A stretch of 64,000 nt of DNA. Source: Aphelocoma coerulescens (Eukaryota > Chordata > Aves > Passeriformes > Corvidae). Shown here piece by piece: positions 49,575 through 62,698 of this stretch; position 1 is the first letter of the stretch; the number at the start of each line of letters is the position of its first letter. Below the pieces are notes generated by a model. It saw only the letters and a program-made list of their open reading frames with translations. It made no database searches and was not told the DNA's origin. Made by a program: the position numbers and the translations under genes. The stretch lies in assembly GCF_041296385.1 (NCBI RefSeq), contig NW_027183518.1, positions 62,001-126,000 on the forward strand. The letters run 5' to 3'.

Positions 49575-51032
49575 GGCGTGTTTCGGCAGAAGCAGCAGCG
49601 CGGAGCATTTCGCTGCCGGCACAGCGCTCTCTGGGCGAGAAGCGGACGACGGTTTGACTCCGGCAGAATGAAAGCGCCACATGGTACGAAGAGCATCGGA
49701 ATGAAGGCAGAGCACCGAGCTGCTGCCGTGCGCATCGCACAGGCTGCGAGAGGAAGCGTGGCTGTCACTGGCTTCTTTGCGGGTTCACGTTAGCAGTTGA
49801 AAACAGAAAGTTCCACTTGCAGCTACTTGTGCTGCTACCTATTTCTCTTCCAGCTCTCCCTGGAAAGAATTGTGCCGAGCTTTACGCTTCCAGATGCACA
49901 GATGACGGTGGTAGATGCGGCAGAGAATAGAAAGACAGCGCGCAGCGGACAGTTTCTGGTGCTTTACGTGAGGCAAGGGGGAAGTGCAGCCCAGCAGTGG
50001 CTTTTACTTCTGGAGCCTTTTGCTTTGGTAGCAGCAGCTGCTGCGAGTGGGCAACGGAGCTGCGAGAGTGCGTAATGTGACGGCACATCTCGCTGAGAAG
50101 GAAGCTGCCGAGCCGCAGCGTGTTGTGCTCCGTTTCAAGGCTACTTGGAGGAGGGGGGTACTCGAAGAACGCCTTCTTTCTGGACGCGTCCTTCTGGGTG
50201 TGCTCAAGCTGCATGGACTCGGCAGCACGGAAGGTGTAAGAACCTGTTTCTGGCCAGGCAGTGTGCTGGAGTGCAAAGGGCTGCGCCTTCCTTTCTGAAG
50301 CAGCCCAGAGCATTCTCAGCGGAATCTGCTTGTGAAGCAGCTCTTGGCTGGACATTTGCAAGTCGCTCCACTGAGTCCATGAAGCCGGTGGCCAGCTGCT
50401 TCGTTCTTCGCCTTCTGGGCTCTGGACAGAGCTGAAGCGCAGCGATGGCTCGGAGCTTTGCCGCTCTTCGGCGTGAGCACTGCACGCAGCCACAGGCTGC
50501 TGTGCACGGATTTCCCTCAGCTCGACGTACAATCATTCTCTTGCTGTTTCCCTGAGTCGAAAGTGTCCGTGTAGCTCTCGCTCAGCGAAATGCGTCAGGA
50601 GAGAAACACTTGCTGGATGAGCTTTTCGCTGGCCAAGACTTTCAACGCAGCACCACCATTCGGGCAAGGAGGAGGAGAAAGGAGGAGCATCTTTTCGTCC
50701 TGGCCCGTTCTTCTGCGCGAGACGCCTCTCCGCGTCTTCGCTCCCTGCAAGGCTGTAATGTGCGCCGTGGTACTTGGAAGTGAGAAGGCAGGTGCAGAGA
50801 GCACCGCGATCTGGCGGCGCCGTGCAGGCTGGAAAGGAAAGAGGGCTGCCACCGGAATGTGGTGCGAATACCGGTTTGCACGCGTCGAGGGTAAGCTCTG
50901 GGTGAGCTTGCTGGCCTAAAACTGTTCTCTGTGCCAGACGCAGGCGAGAAGCTTTCCGTTAAGAATCAGGCTGCCACGCAAACGGAACGTGGTGCTACCT
51001 ACCTAGCGCTGCGAGGGAAAGTGCATAGCCCA
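49575..51032. repeat. Array unit 35 (consensus)
   Basis: Full copy, consensus at every variable site. Confidence 0.98.
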
Positions 51033-52490
51033 GGCGTGTTTCGGCAGAAGCAGCAGCGCGGAGCATTTCGCTGCCGGCACAGCGCTCTCTGGGCGAGAAG
51101 CGGACGACGGTTTGACTCCGGCAGAATGAAAGCGCCACATGGTACGAAGAGCATCGGAATGAAGGCAGAGCACCGAGCTGCTGCCGTGCGCATCGCACAG
51201 GCTGCGAGAGGAAGCGTGGCTGTCACTGGCTTCTTTGCGGGTTCACGTTAGCAGTTGAAAACAGAAAGTTCCACTTGCAGCTACTTGTGCTGCTACCTAT
51301 TTCTCTTCCAGCTCTCCCTGGAAAGAATTGTGCCGAGCTTTACGCTTCCAGATGCACAGATGACGGTGGTAGATGCGGCAGAGAATAGAAAGACAGCGCG
51401 CAGCGGACAGTTTCTGGTGCTTTACGTGAGGCAAGGGGGAAGTGCAGCCCAGCAGTGGCTTTTACTTCTGGAGCCTTTTGCTTTGGTAGCAGCAGCTGCT
51501 GCGAGTGGGCAACGGAGCTGCGAGAGTGCGTAATGTGACGGCACATCTCGCTGAGAAGGAAGCTGCCGAGCCGCAGCGTGTTGTGCTCCGTTTCAAGGCT
51601 ACTTGGAGGAGGGGGGTACTCGAAGAACGCCTTCTTTCTGGACGCGTCCTTCTGGGTGTGCTCAAGCTGCATGGGCTCGGCAGCACGGAAGGTGTAAGAA
51701 CCTGTTTCTGGCCAGGCAGTGTGCTGGAGTGCAAAGGGCTGCGCCTTCCTTTCTGAAGCAGCCCAGAGCATTCTCAGCGGAATCTGCTTGTGAAGCAGCT
51801 CTTGGCTGGACATTTGCAAGTCGCTCCACTGAGTCCATGAAGCCGGTGGCCAGCTGCTTCGTTCTTCGCCTTCTGGGCTCTGGACAGAGCTGAAGCGCAG
51901 CGATGGCTCGGAGCTTTGCCGCTCTTCGGCGTGAGCACTGCACGCAGCCACAGGCTGCTGTGCACGGATTTCCCTCAGCTCGACGTACAATCATTCTCTT
52001 GCTGTTTCCCTGAGTCGAAAGTGTCCGTGTAGCTCTCGCTCAGCGAAATGCGTCAGGAGAGAAACACTTGCTGGATGAGCTTTTCGCTGGCCAAGACTTT
52101 CAACGCAGCACCACCATTCGGGCAAGGAGGAGGAGAAAGGAGGAGCATCTTTTCGTCCTGGCCCGTTCTTCTGCGCGAGACGCCTCTCCGCGTCTTCGCT
52201 CCCTGCAAGGCTGTAATGTGCGCCGTGGTACTTGGAAGTGAGAAGGCAGGTGCAGAGAGCACCGCGATCTGGCGGCGCCGTGCAGGCTGGAAAGGAAAGA
52301 GGGCTGCCACCGGAATGTGGTGCGAATACCGGTTTGCACGCGTCGAGGGTAAGCTCTGGGTGAGCTTGCTGGCCTAAAACTGTTCTCTGTGCCAGACGCA
52401 GGCGAGAAGCTTTCCGTTAAGAATCAGGCTGCCACGCAAACGGAACGTGGTGCTACCTACCTAGCGCTGCGAGGGAAAGTGCATAGCCCA
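51033..52490. repeat. Array unit 36 (643G)
   Basis: Full copy; G at 51675. Units 34-36 and 42-44 share the order 250G, consensus, 643G. Confidence 0.98.
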
Positions 52491-53950
52491 GGCGTGTTTC
52501 GGCAGAAGCAGCAGCGCGGAGCATTTCGCTGCCGGCACAGCGCTCTCTGGGCGAGAAGCGGACGACGGTTTGACTCCGGCAGAATGAAAGCGCCACATGG
52601 TACGAAGAGCATCGGAATGAAGGCAGAGCACCGAGCTGCTGCCGTGCGCATCGCACAGGCTGCGAGAGGAAGCGTGGCTGTCACTGGCTTCTTTGCGGGT
52701 TCACGTTAGCAGTTGAAAACAGAAAGTTCCACTTGCAGCGACTTGTGCTGCTACCTATTTCTCTTCCAGCTCTCCCTGGAAAGAATTGTGCCGAGCTTTA
52801 CGCTTCCAGATGCACAGATGACGGTGGTAGATGCGGCAGAGAATAGAAAGACAGCGCGCAGCGGACAGAGTTTCTGGTGCTTTACGTGAGGCAAGGGGGA
52901 AGTGCAGCCCAGCAGTGGCTTTTACTTCTGGAGCCTTTTGCTTTGGTAGCAGCAGCTGCTGCGAGTGGGCAACGGAGCTGCGAGAGTGCGTAATGTGACG
53001 GCACATCTCGCTGAGAAGGAAGCTGCCGAGCCGCAGCGTGTTGTGCTCCGTTTCAAGGCTACTTGGAGGAGGGGGGTACTCGAAGAACGCCTTCTTTCTG
53101 GACGCGTCCTTCTGGGTGTGCTCAAGCTGCATGGACTCGGCAGCACGGAAGGTGTAAGAACCTGTTTCTGGCCAGGCAGTGTGCTGGAGTGCAAAGGGCT
53201 GCGCCTTCCTTTCTGAAGCAGCCCAGAGCATTCTCAGCGGAATCTGCTTGTGAAGCAGCTCTTGGCTGGACATTTGCAAGTCGCTCCACTGAGTCCATGA
53301 AGCCGGTGGCCAGCTGCTTCGTTCTTCGCCTTCTGGGCTCTGGACAGAGCTGAAGCGCAGCGATGGCTCGGAGCTTTGCCGCTCTTCGGCGTGAGCACTG
53401 CACGCAGCCACAGGCTGCTGTGCACGGATTTCCCTCAGCTCGACGTACAATCATTCTCTTGCTGTTTCCCTGAGTCGAAAGTGTCCGTGTAGCTCTCGCT
53501 CAGCGAAATGCGTCAGGAGAGAAACACTTGCTGGATGAGCTTTTCGCTGGCCAAGACTTTCAACGCAGCACCACCATTCGGGCAAGGAGGAGGAGAAAGG
53601 AGGAGCATCTTTTCGTCCTGGCCCGTTCTTCTGCGCGAGACGCCTCTCCGCGTCTTCGCTCCCTGCAAGGCTGTAATGTGCGCCGTGGTACTTGGAAGTG
53701 AGAAGGCAGGTGCAGAGAGCACCGCGATCTGGCGGCGCCGTGCAGGCTGGAAAGGAAAGAGGGCTGCCACCGGAATGTGGTGCGAATACCGGTTTGCACG
53801 CGTCGAGGGTAAGCTCTGGGTGAGCTTGCTGGCCTAAAACTGTTCTCTGTGCCAGACGCAGGCGAGAAGCTTTCCGTTAAGAATCAGGCTGCCACGCAAA
53901 CAGAACGTGGTGCTACCTACCTAGCGCTGCGAGGGAAAGTGCATAGCCCA
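52491..53950. repeat. Array unit 37, 1,460 bp (250G, AG insertion, 1410A)
   Basis: G at 52740, the same AG insertion as unit 34 (52867-52870), and A at 53902 (site 1410). First of five consecutive 1410A units (37-41). Confidence 0.98.
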
Positions 53951-55408
53951 GGCGTGTTTCGGCAGAAGCAGCAGCGCGGAGCATTTCGCTGCCGGCACAG
54001 CGCTCTCTGGGCGAGAAGCGGACGACGGTTTGACTCCGGCAGAATGAAAGCGCCACATGGTACGAAGAGCATCGGAATGAAGGCAGAGCACCGAGCTGCT
54101 GCCGTGCGCATCGCACAGGCTGCGAGAGGAAGCGTGGCTGTCACTGGCTTCTTTGCGGGTTCACGTTAGCAGTTGAAAACAGAAAGTTCCACTTGCAGCT
54201 ACTTGTGCTGCTACCTATTTCTCTTCCAGCTCTCCCTGGAAAGAATTGTGCCGAGCTTTACGCTTCCAGATGCACAGATGACGGTGGTAGATGCGGCAGA
54301 GAATAGAAAGACAGCGCGCAGCGGACAGTTTCTGGTGCTTTACGTGAGGCAAGGGGGAAGTGCAGCCCAGCAGTGGCTTTTACTTCTGGAGCCTTTTGCT
54401 TTGGTAGCAGCAGCTGCTGCGAGTGGGCAACGGAGCTGCGAGAGTGCGTAATGTGACGGCACATCTCGCTGAGAAGGAAGCTGCCGAGCCGCAGCGTGTT
54501 GTGCTCCGTTTCAAGGCTACTTGGAGGAGGGGGGTACTCGAAGAACGCCTTCTTTCTGGACGCGTCCTTCTGGGTGTGCTCAAGCTGCATGGACTCGGCA
54601 GCACGGAAGGTGTAAGAACCTGTTTCTGGCCAGGCAGTGTGCTGGAGTGCAAAGGGCTGCGCCTTCCTTTCTGAAGCAGCCCAGAGCATTCTCAGCGGAA
54701 TCTGCTTGTGAAGCAGCTCTTGGCTGGACATTTGCAAGTCGCTCCACTGAGTCCATGAAGCCGGTGGCCAGCTGCTTCGTTCTTCGCCTTCTGGGCTCTG
54801 GACAGAGCTGAAGCGCAGCGATGGCTCGGAGCTTTGCCGCTCTTCGGCGTGAGCACTGCACGCAGCCACAGGCTGCTGTGCACGGATTTCCCTCAGCTCG
54901 ACGTACAATCATTCTCTTGCTGTTTCCCTGAGTCGAAAGTGTCCGTGTAGCTCTCGCTCAGCGAAATGCGTCAGGAGAGAAACACTTGCTGGATGAGCTT
55001 TTCGCTGGCCAAGACTTTCAACGCAGCACCACCATTCGGGCAAGGAGGAGGAGAAAGGAGGAGCATCTTTTCGTCCTGGCCCGTTCTTCTGCGCGAGACG
55101 CCTCTCCGCGTCTTCGCTCCCTGCAAGGCTGTAATGTGCGCCGTGGTACTTGGAAGTGAGAAGGCAGGTGCAGAGAGCACCGCGATCTGGCGGCGCCGTG
55201 CAGGCTGGAAAGGAAAGAGGGCTGCCACCGGAATGTGGTGCGAATACCGGTTTGCACGCGTCGAGGGTAAGCTCTGGGTGAGCTTGCTGGCCTAAAACTG
55301 TTCTCTGTGCCAGACGCAGGCGAGAAGCTTTCCGTTAAGAATCAGGCTGCCACGCAAACAGAACGTGGTGCTACCTACCTAGCGCTGCGAGGGAAAGTGC
55401 ATAGCCCA
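53951..55408. repeat. Array unit 38 (1410A)
   Basis: Full copy; A at 55360. Confidence 0.98.
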
Positions 55409-56866
55409 GGCGTGTTTCGGCAGAAGCAGCAGCGCGGAGCATTTCGCTGCCGGCACAGCGCTCTCTGGGCGAGAAGCGGACGACGGTTTGACTCCGGCAG
55501 AATGAAAGCGCCACATGGTACGAAGAGCATCGGAATGAAGGCAGAGCACCGAGCTGCTGCCGTGCGCATCGCACAGGCTGCGAGAGGAAGCGTGGCTGTC
55601 ACTGGCTTCTTTGCGGGTTCACGTTAGCAGTTGAAAACAGAAAGTTCCACTTGCAGCGACTTGTGCTGCTACCTATTTCTCTTCCAGCTCTCCCTGGAAA
55701 GAATTGTGCCGAGCTTTACGCTTCCAGATGCACAGATGACGGTGGTAGATGCGGCAGAGAATAGAAAGACAGCGCGCAGCGGACAGTTTCTGGTGCTTTA
55801 CGTGAGGCAAGGGGGAAGTGCAGCCCAGCAGTGGCTTTTACTTCTGGAGCCTTTTGCTTTGGTAGCAGCAGCTGCTGCGAGTGGGCAACGGAGCTGCGAG
55901 AGTGCGTAATGTGACGGCACATCTCGCTGAGAAGGAAGCTGCCGAGCCGCAGCGTGTTGTGCTCCGTTTCAAGGCTACTTGGAGGAGGGGGGTACTCGAA
56001 GAACGCCTTCTTTCTGGACGCGTCCTTCTGGGTGTGCTCAAGCTGCATGGACTCGGCAGCACGGAAGGTGTAAGAACCTGTTTCTGGCCAGGCAGTGTGC
56101 TGGAGTGCAAAGGGCTGCGCCTTCCTTTCTGAAGCAGCCCAGAGCATTCTCAGCGGAATCTGCTTGTGAAGCAGCTCTTGGCTGGACATTTGCAAGTCGC
56201 TCCACTGAGTCCATGAAGCCGGTGGCCAGCTGCTTCGTTCTTCGCCTTCTGGGCTCTGGACAGAGCTGAAGCGCAGCGATGGCTCGGAGCTTTGCCGCTC
56301 TTCGGCGTGAGCACTGCACGCAGCCACAGGCTGCTGTGCACGGATTTCCCTCAGCTCGACGTACAATCATTCTCTTGCTGTTTCCCTGAGTCGAAAGTGT
56401 CCGTGTAGCTCTCGCTCAGCGAAATGCGTCAGGAGAGAAACACTTGCTGGATGAGCTTTTCGCTGGCCAAGACTTTCAACGCAGCACCACCATTCGGGCA
56501 AGGAGGAGGAGAAAGGAGGAGCATCTTTTCGTCCTGGCCCGTTCTTCTGCGCGAGACGCCTCTCCGCGTCTTCGCTCCCTGCAAGGCTGTAATGTGCGCC
56601 GTGGTACTTGGAAGTGAGAAGGCAGGTGCAGAGAGCACCGCGATCTGGCGGCGCCGTGCAGGCTGGAAAGGAAAGAGGGCTGCCACCGGAATGTGGTGCG
56701 AATACCGGTTTGCACGCGTCGAGGGTAAGCTCTGGGTGAGCTTGCTGGCCTAAAACTGTTCTCTGTGCCAGACGCAGGCGAGAAGCTTTCCGTTAAGAAT
56801 CAGGCTGCCACGCAAACAGAACGTGGTGCTACCTACCTAGCGCTGCGAGGGAAAGTGCATAGCCCA
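55409..56866. repeat. Array unit 39 (250G, 1410A)
   Basis: Full copy; G at 55658 and A at 56818. It has 250G without the AG insertion and without 829C. Confidence 0.98.
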
Positions 56867-58324
56867 GGCGTGTTTCGGCAGAAGCAGCAGCGCGGAGCAT
56901 TTCGCTGCCGGCACAGCGCTCTCTGGGCGAGAAGCGGACGACGGTTTGACTCCGGCAGAATGAAAGCGCCACATGGTACGAAGAGCATCGGAATGAAGGC
57001 AGAGCACCGAGCTGCTGCCGTGCGCATCGCACAGGCTGCGAGAGGAAGCGTGGCTGTCACTGGCTTCTTTGCGGGTTCACGTTAGCAGTTGAAAACAGAA
57101 AGTTCCACTTGCAGCTACTTGTGCTGCTACCTATTTCTCTTCCAGCTCTCCCTGGAAAGAATTGTGCCGAGCTTTACGCTTCCAGATGCACAGATGACGG
57201 TGGTAGATGCGGCAGAGAATAGAAAGACAGCGCGCAGCGGACAGTTTCTGGTGCTTTACGTGAGGCAAGGGGGAAGTGCAGCCCAGCAGTGGCTTTTACT
57301 TCTGGAGCCTTTTGCTTTGGTAGCAGCAGCTGCTGCGAGTGGGCAACGGAGCTGCGAGAGTGCGTAATGTGACGGCACATCTCGCTGAGAAGGAAGCTGC
57401 CGAGCCGCAGCGTGTTGTGCTCCGTTTCAAGGCTACTTGGAGGAGGGGGGTACTCGAAGAACGCCTTCTTTCTGGACGCGTCCTTCTGGGTGTGCTCAAG
57501 CTGCATGGACTCGGCAGCACGGAAGGTGTAAGAACCTGTTTCTGGCCAGGCAGTGTGCTGGAGTGCAAAGGGCTGCGCCTTCCTTTCTGAAGCAGCCCAG
57601 AGCATTCTCAGCGGAATCTGCTTGTGAAGCAGCTCTTGGCTGGACATTTGCAAGTCGCTCCACTGAGTCCATGAAGCCGGTGGCCAGCTGCTTCCTTCTT
57701 CGCCTTCTGGGCTCTGGACAGAGCTGAAGCGCAGCGATGGCTCGGAGCTTTGCCGCTCTTCGGCGTGAGCACTGCACGCAGCCACAGGCTGCTGTGCACG
57801 GATTTCCCTCAGCTCGACGTACAATCATTCTCTTGCTGTTTCCCTGAGTCGAAAGTGTCCGTGTAGCTCTCGCTCAGCGAAATGCGTCAGGAGAGAAACA
57901 CTTGCTGGATGAGCTTTTCGCTGGCCAAGACTTTCAACGCAGCACCACCATTCGGGCAAGGAGGAGGAGAAAGGAGGAGCATCTTTTCGTCCTGGCCCGT
58001 TCTTCTGCGCGAGACGCCTCTCCGCGTCTTCGCTCCCTGCAAGGCTGTAATGTGCGCCGTGGTACTTGGAAGTGAGAAGGCAGGTGCAGAGAGCACCGCG
58101 ATCTGGCGGCGCCGTGCAGGCTGGAAAGGAAAGAGGGCTGCCACCGGAATGTGGTGCGAATACCGGTTTGCACGCGTCGAGGGTAAGCTCTGGGTGAGCT
58201 TGCTGGCCTAAAACTGTTCTCTGTGCCAGACGCAGGCGAGAAGCTTTCCGTTAAGAATCAGGCTGCCACGCAAACAGAACGTGGTGCTACCTACCTAGCG
58301 CTGCGAGGGAAAGTGCATAGCCCA
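56867..58324. repeat. Array unit 40 (829C, 1410A)
   Basis: Full copy; C at 57695 and A at 58276. The only 829C unit in the right-hand zone. Confidence 0.98.
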
Positions 58325-59782
58325 GGCGTGTTTCGGCAGAAGCAGCAGCGCGGAGCATTTCGCTGCCGGCACAGCGCTCTCTGGGCGAGAAGCGGACGAC
58401 GGTTTGACTCCGGCAGAATGAAAGCGCCACATGGTACGAAGAGCATCGGAATGAAGGCAGAGCACCGAGCTGCTGCCGTGCGCATCGCACAGGCTGCGAG
58501 AGGAAGCGTGGCTGTCACTGGCTTCTTTGCGGGTTCACGTTAGCAGTTGAAAACAGAAAGTTCCACTTGCAGCTACTTGTGCTGCTACCTATTTCTCTTC
58601 CAGCTCTCCCTGGAAAGAATTGTGCCGAGCTTTACGCTTCCAGATGCACAGATGACGGTGGTAGATGCGGCAGAGAATAGAAAGACAGCGCGCAGCGGAC
58701 AGTTTCTGGTGCTTTACGTGAGGCAAGGGGGAAGTGCAGCCCAGCAGTGGCTTTTACTTCTGGAGCCTTTTGCTTTGGTAGCAGCAGCTGCTGCGAGTGG
58801 GCAACGGAGCTGCGAGAGTGCGTAATGTGACGGCACATCTCGCTGAGAAGGAAGCTGCCGAGCCGCAGCGTGTTGTGCTCCGTTTCAAGGCTACTTGGAG
58901 GAGGGGGGTACTCGAAGAACGCCTTCTTTCTGGACGCGTCCTTCTGGGTGTGCTCAAGCTGCATGGACTCGGCAGCACGGAAGGTGTAAGAACCTGTTTC
59001 TGGCCAGGCAGTGTGCTGGAGTGCAAAGGGCTGCGCCTTCCTTTCTGAAGCAGCCCAGAGCATTCTCAGCGGAATCTGCTTGTGAAGCAGCTCTTGGCTG
59101 GACATTTGCAAGTCGCTCCACTGAGTCCATGAAGCCGGTGGCCAGCTGCTTCGTTCTTCGCCTTCTGGGCTCTGGACAGAGCTGAAGCGCAGCGATGGCT
59201 CGGAGCTTTGCCGCTCTTCGGCGTGAGCACTGCACGCAGCCACAGGCTGCTGTGCACGGATTTCCCTCAGCTCGACGTACAATCATTCTCTTGCTGTTTC
59301 CCTGAGTCGAAAGTGTCCGTGTAGCTCTCGCTCAGCGAAATGCGTCAGGAGAGAAACACTTGCTGGATGAGCTTTTCGCTGGCCAAGACTTTCAACGCAG
59401 CACCACCATTCGGGCAAGGAGGAGGAGAAAGGAGGAGCATCTTTTCGTCCTGGCCCGTTCTTCTGCGCGAGACGCCTCTCCGCGTCTTCGCTCCCTGCAA
59501 GGCTGTAATGTGCGCCGTGGTACTTGGAAGTGAGAAGGCAGGTGCAGAGAGCACCGCGATCTGGCGGCGCCGTGCAGGCTGGAAAGGAAAGAGGGCTGCC
59601 ACCGGAATGTGGTGCGAATACCGGTTTGCACGCGTCGAGGGTAAGCTCTGGGTGAGCTTGCTGGCCTAAAACTGTTCTCTGTGCCAGACGCAGGCGAGAA
59701 GCTTTCCGTTAAGAATCAGGCTGCCACGCAAACAGAACGTGGTGCTACCTACCTAGCGCTGCGAGGGAAAGTGCATAGCCCA
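58325..59782. repeat. Array unit 41 (1410A)
   Basis: Full copy; A at 59734. Last of the 1410A run. Confidence 0.98.
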
Positions 59783-61240
59783 GGCGTGTTTCGGCAGAAG
59801 CAGCAGCGCGGAGCATTTCGCTGCCGGCACAGCGCTCTCTGGGCGAGAAGCGGACGACGGTTTGACTCCGGCAGAATGAAAGCGCCACATGGTACGAAGA
59901 GCATCGGAATGAAGGCAGAGCACCGAGCTGCTGCCGTGCGCATCGCACAGGCTGCGAGAGGAAGCGTGGCTGTCACTGGCTTCTTTGCGGGTTCACGTTA
60001 GCAGTTGAAAACAGAAAGTTCCACTTGCAGCGACTTGTGCTGCTACCTATTTCTCTTCCAGCTCTCCCTGGAAAGAATTGTGCCGAGCTTTACGCTTCCA
60101 GATGCACAGATGACGGTGGTAGATGCGGCAGAGAATAGAAAGACAGCGCGCAGCGGACAGTTTCTGGTGCTTTACGTGAGGCAAGGGGGAAGTGCAGCCC
60201 AGCAGTGGCTTTTACTTCTGGAGCCTTTTGCTTTGGTAGCAGCAGCTGCTGCGAGTGGGCAACGGAGCTGCGAGAGTGCGTAATGTGACGGCACATCTCG
60301 CTGAGAAGGAAGCTGCCGAGCCGCAGCGTGTTGTGCTCCGTTTCAAGGCTACTTGGAGGAGGGGGGTACTCGAAGAACGCCTTCTTTCTGGACGCGTCCT
60401 TCTGGGTGTGCTCAAGCTGCATGGACTCGGCAGCACGGAAGGTGTAAGAACCTGTTTCTGGCCAGGCAGTGTGCTGGAGTGCAAAGGGCTGCGCCTTCCT
60501 TTCTGAAGCAGCCCAGAGCATTCTCAGCGGAATCTGCTTGTGAAGCAGCTCTTGGCTGGACATTTGCAAGTCGCTCCACTGAGTCCATGAAGCCGGTGGC
60601 CAGCTGCTTCGTTCTTCGCCTTCTGGGCTCTGGACAGAGCTGAAGCGCAGCGATGGCTCGGAGCTTTGCCGCTCTTCGGCGTGAGCACTGCACGCAGCCA
60701 CAGGCTGCTGTGCACGGATTTCCCTCAGCTCGACGTACAATCATTCTCTTGCTGTTTCCCTGAGTCGCAAGTGTCCGTGTAGCTCTCGCTCAGCGAAATG
60801 CGTCAGGAGAGAAACACTTGCTGGATGAGCTTTTCGCTGGCCAAGACTTTCAACGCAGCACCACCATTCGGGCAAGGAGGAGGAGAAAGGAGGAGCATCT
60901 TTTCGTCCTGGCCCGTTCTTCTGCGCGAGACGCCTCTCCGCATCTTCGCTCCCTGCAAGGCTGTAATGTGCGCCGTGGTACTTGGAAGTGAGAAGGCAGG
61001 TGCAGAGAGCACCGCGATCTGGCGGCGCCGTGCAGGCTGGAAAGGAAAGAGGGCTGCCACCGGAATGTGGTGCGAATACCGGTTTGCACGCGTCGAGGGT
61101 AAGCTCTGGGTGAGCTTGCTGGCCTAAAACTGTTCTCTGTGCCAGACGCAGGCGAGAAGCTTTCCGTTAAGAATCAGGCTGCCACGCAAACGGAACGTGG
61201 TGCTACCTACCTAGCGCTGCGAGGGAAAGTGCATAGCCCA
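59783..61240. repeat. Array unit 42 (250G, private 986C and 1160A)
   Basis: Full copy; G at 60032, private C at 60768 (site 986) and private A at 60942 (site 1160). The latter breaks one pair of the short hairpin at unit positions 1146-1163. Confidence 0.98.
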
Positions 61241-62698
61241 GGCGTGTTTCGGCAGAAGCAGCAGCGCGGAGCATTTCGCTGCCGGCACAGCGCTCTCTGG
61301 GCGAGAAGCGGACGACGGTTTGACTCCGGCAGAATGAAAGCGCCACATGGTACGAAGAGCATCGGAATGAAGGCAGAGCACCGAGCTGCTGCCGTGCGCA
61401 TCGCACAGGCTGCGAGAGGAAGCGTGGCTGTCACTGGCTTCTTTGCGGGTTCACGTTAGCAGTTGAAAACAGAAAGTTCCACTTGCAGCTACTTGTGCTG
61501 CTACCTATTTCTCTTCCAGCTCTCCCTGGAAAGAATTGTGCCGAGCTTTACGCTTCCAGATGCACAGATGACGGTGGTAGATGCGGCAGAGAATAGAAAG
61601 ACAGCGCGCAGCGGACAGTTTCTGGTGCTTTACGTGAGGCAAGGGGGAAGTGCAGCCCAGCAGTGGCTTTTACTTCTGGAGCCTTTTGCTTTGGTAGCAG
61701 CAGCTGCTGCGAGTGGGCAACGGAGCTGCGAGAGTGCGTAATGTGACGGCACATCTCGCTGAGAAGGAAGCTGCCGAGCCGCAGCGTGTTGTGCTCCGTT
61801 TCAAGGCTACTTGGAGGAGGGGGGTACTCGAAGAACGCCTTCTTTCTGGACGCGTCCTTCTGGGTGTGCTCAAGCTGCATGGACTCGGCAGCACGGAAGG
61901 TGTAAGAACCTGTTTCTGGCCAGGCAGTGTGCTGGAGTGCAAAGGGCTGCGCCTTCCTTTCTGAAGCAGCCCAGAGCATTCTCAGCGGAATCTGCTTGTG
62001 AAGCAGCTCTTGGCTGGACATTTGCAAGTCGCTCCACTGAGTCCATGAAGCCGGTGGCCAGCTGCTTCGTTCTTCGCCTTCTGGGCTCTGGACAGAGCTG
62101 AAGCGCAGCGATGGCTCGGAGCTTTGCCGCTCTTCGGCGTGAGCACTGCACGCAGCCACAGGCTGCTGTGCACGGATTTCCCTCAGCTCGACGTACAATC
62201 ATTCTCTTGCTGTTTCCCTGAGTCGAAAGTGTCCGTGTAGCTCTCGCTCAGCGAAATGCGTCAGGAGAGAAACACTTGCTGGATGAGCTTTTCGCTGGCC
62301 AAGACTTTCAACGCAGCACCACCATTCGGGCAAGGAGGAGGAGAAAGGAGGAGCATCTTTTCGTCCTGGCCCGTTCTTCTGCGCGAGACGCCTCTCCGCG
62401 TCTTCGCTCCCTGCAAGGCTGTAATGTGCGCCGTGGTACTTGGAAGTGAGAAGGCAGGTGCAGAGAGCACCGCGATCTGGCGGCGCCGTGCAGGCTGGAA
62501 AGGAAAGAGGGCTGCCACCGGAATGTGGTGCGAATACCGGTTTGCACGCGTCGAGGGTAAGCTCTGGGTGAGCTTGCTGGCCTAAAACTGTTCTCTGTGC
62601 CAGACGCAGGCGAGAAGCTTTCCGTTAAGAATCAGGCTGCCACGCAAACGGAACGTGGTGCTACCTACCTAGCGCTGCGAGGGAAAGTGCATAGCCCA
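61241..62698. repeat. Array unit 43 (consensus)
   Basis: Full copy, consensus at every variable site. Confidence 0.98.
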
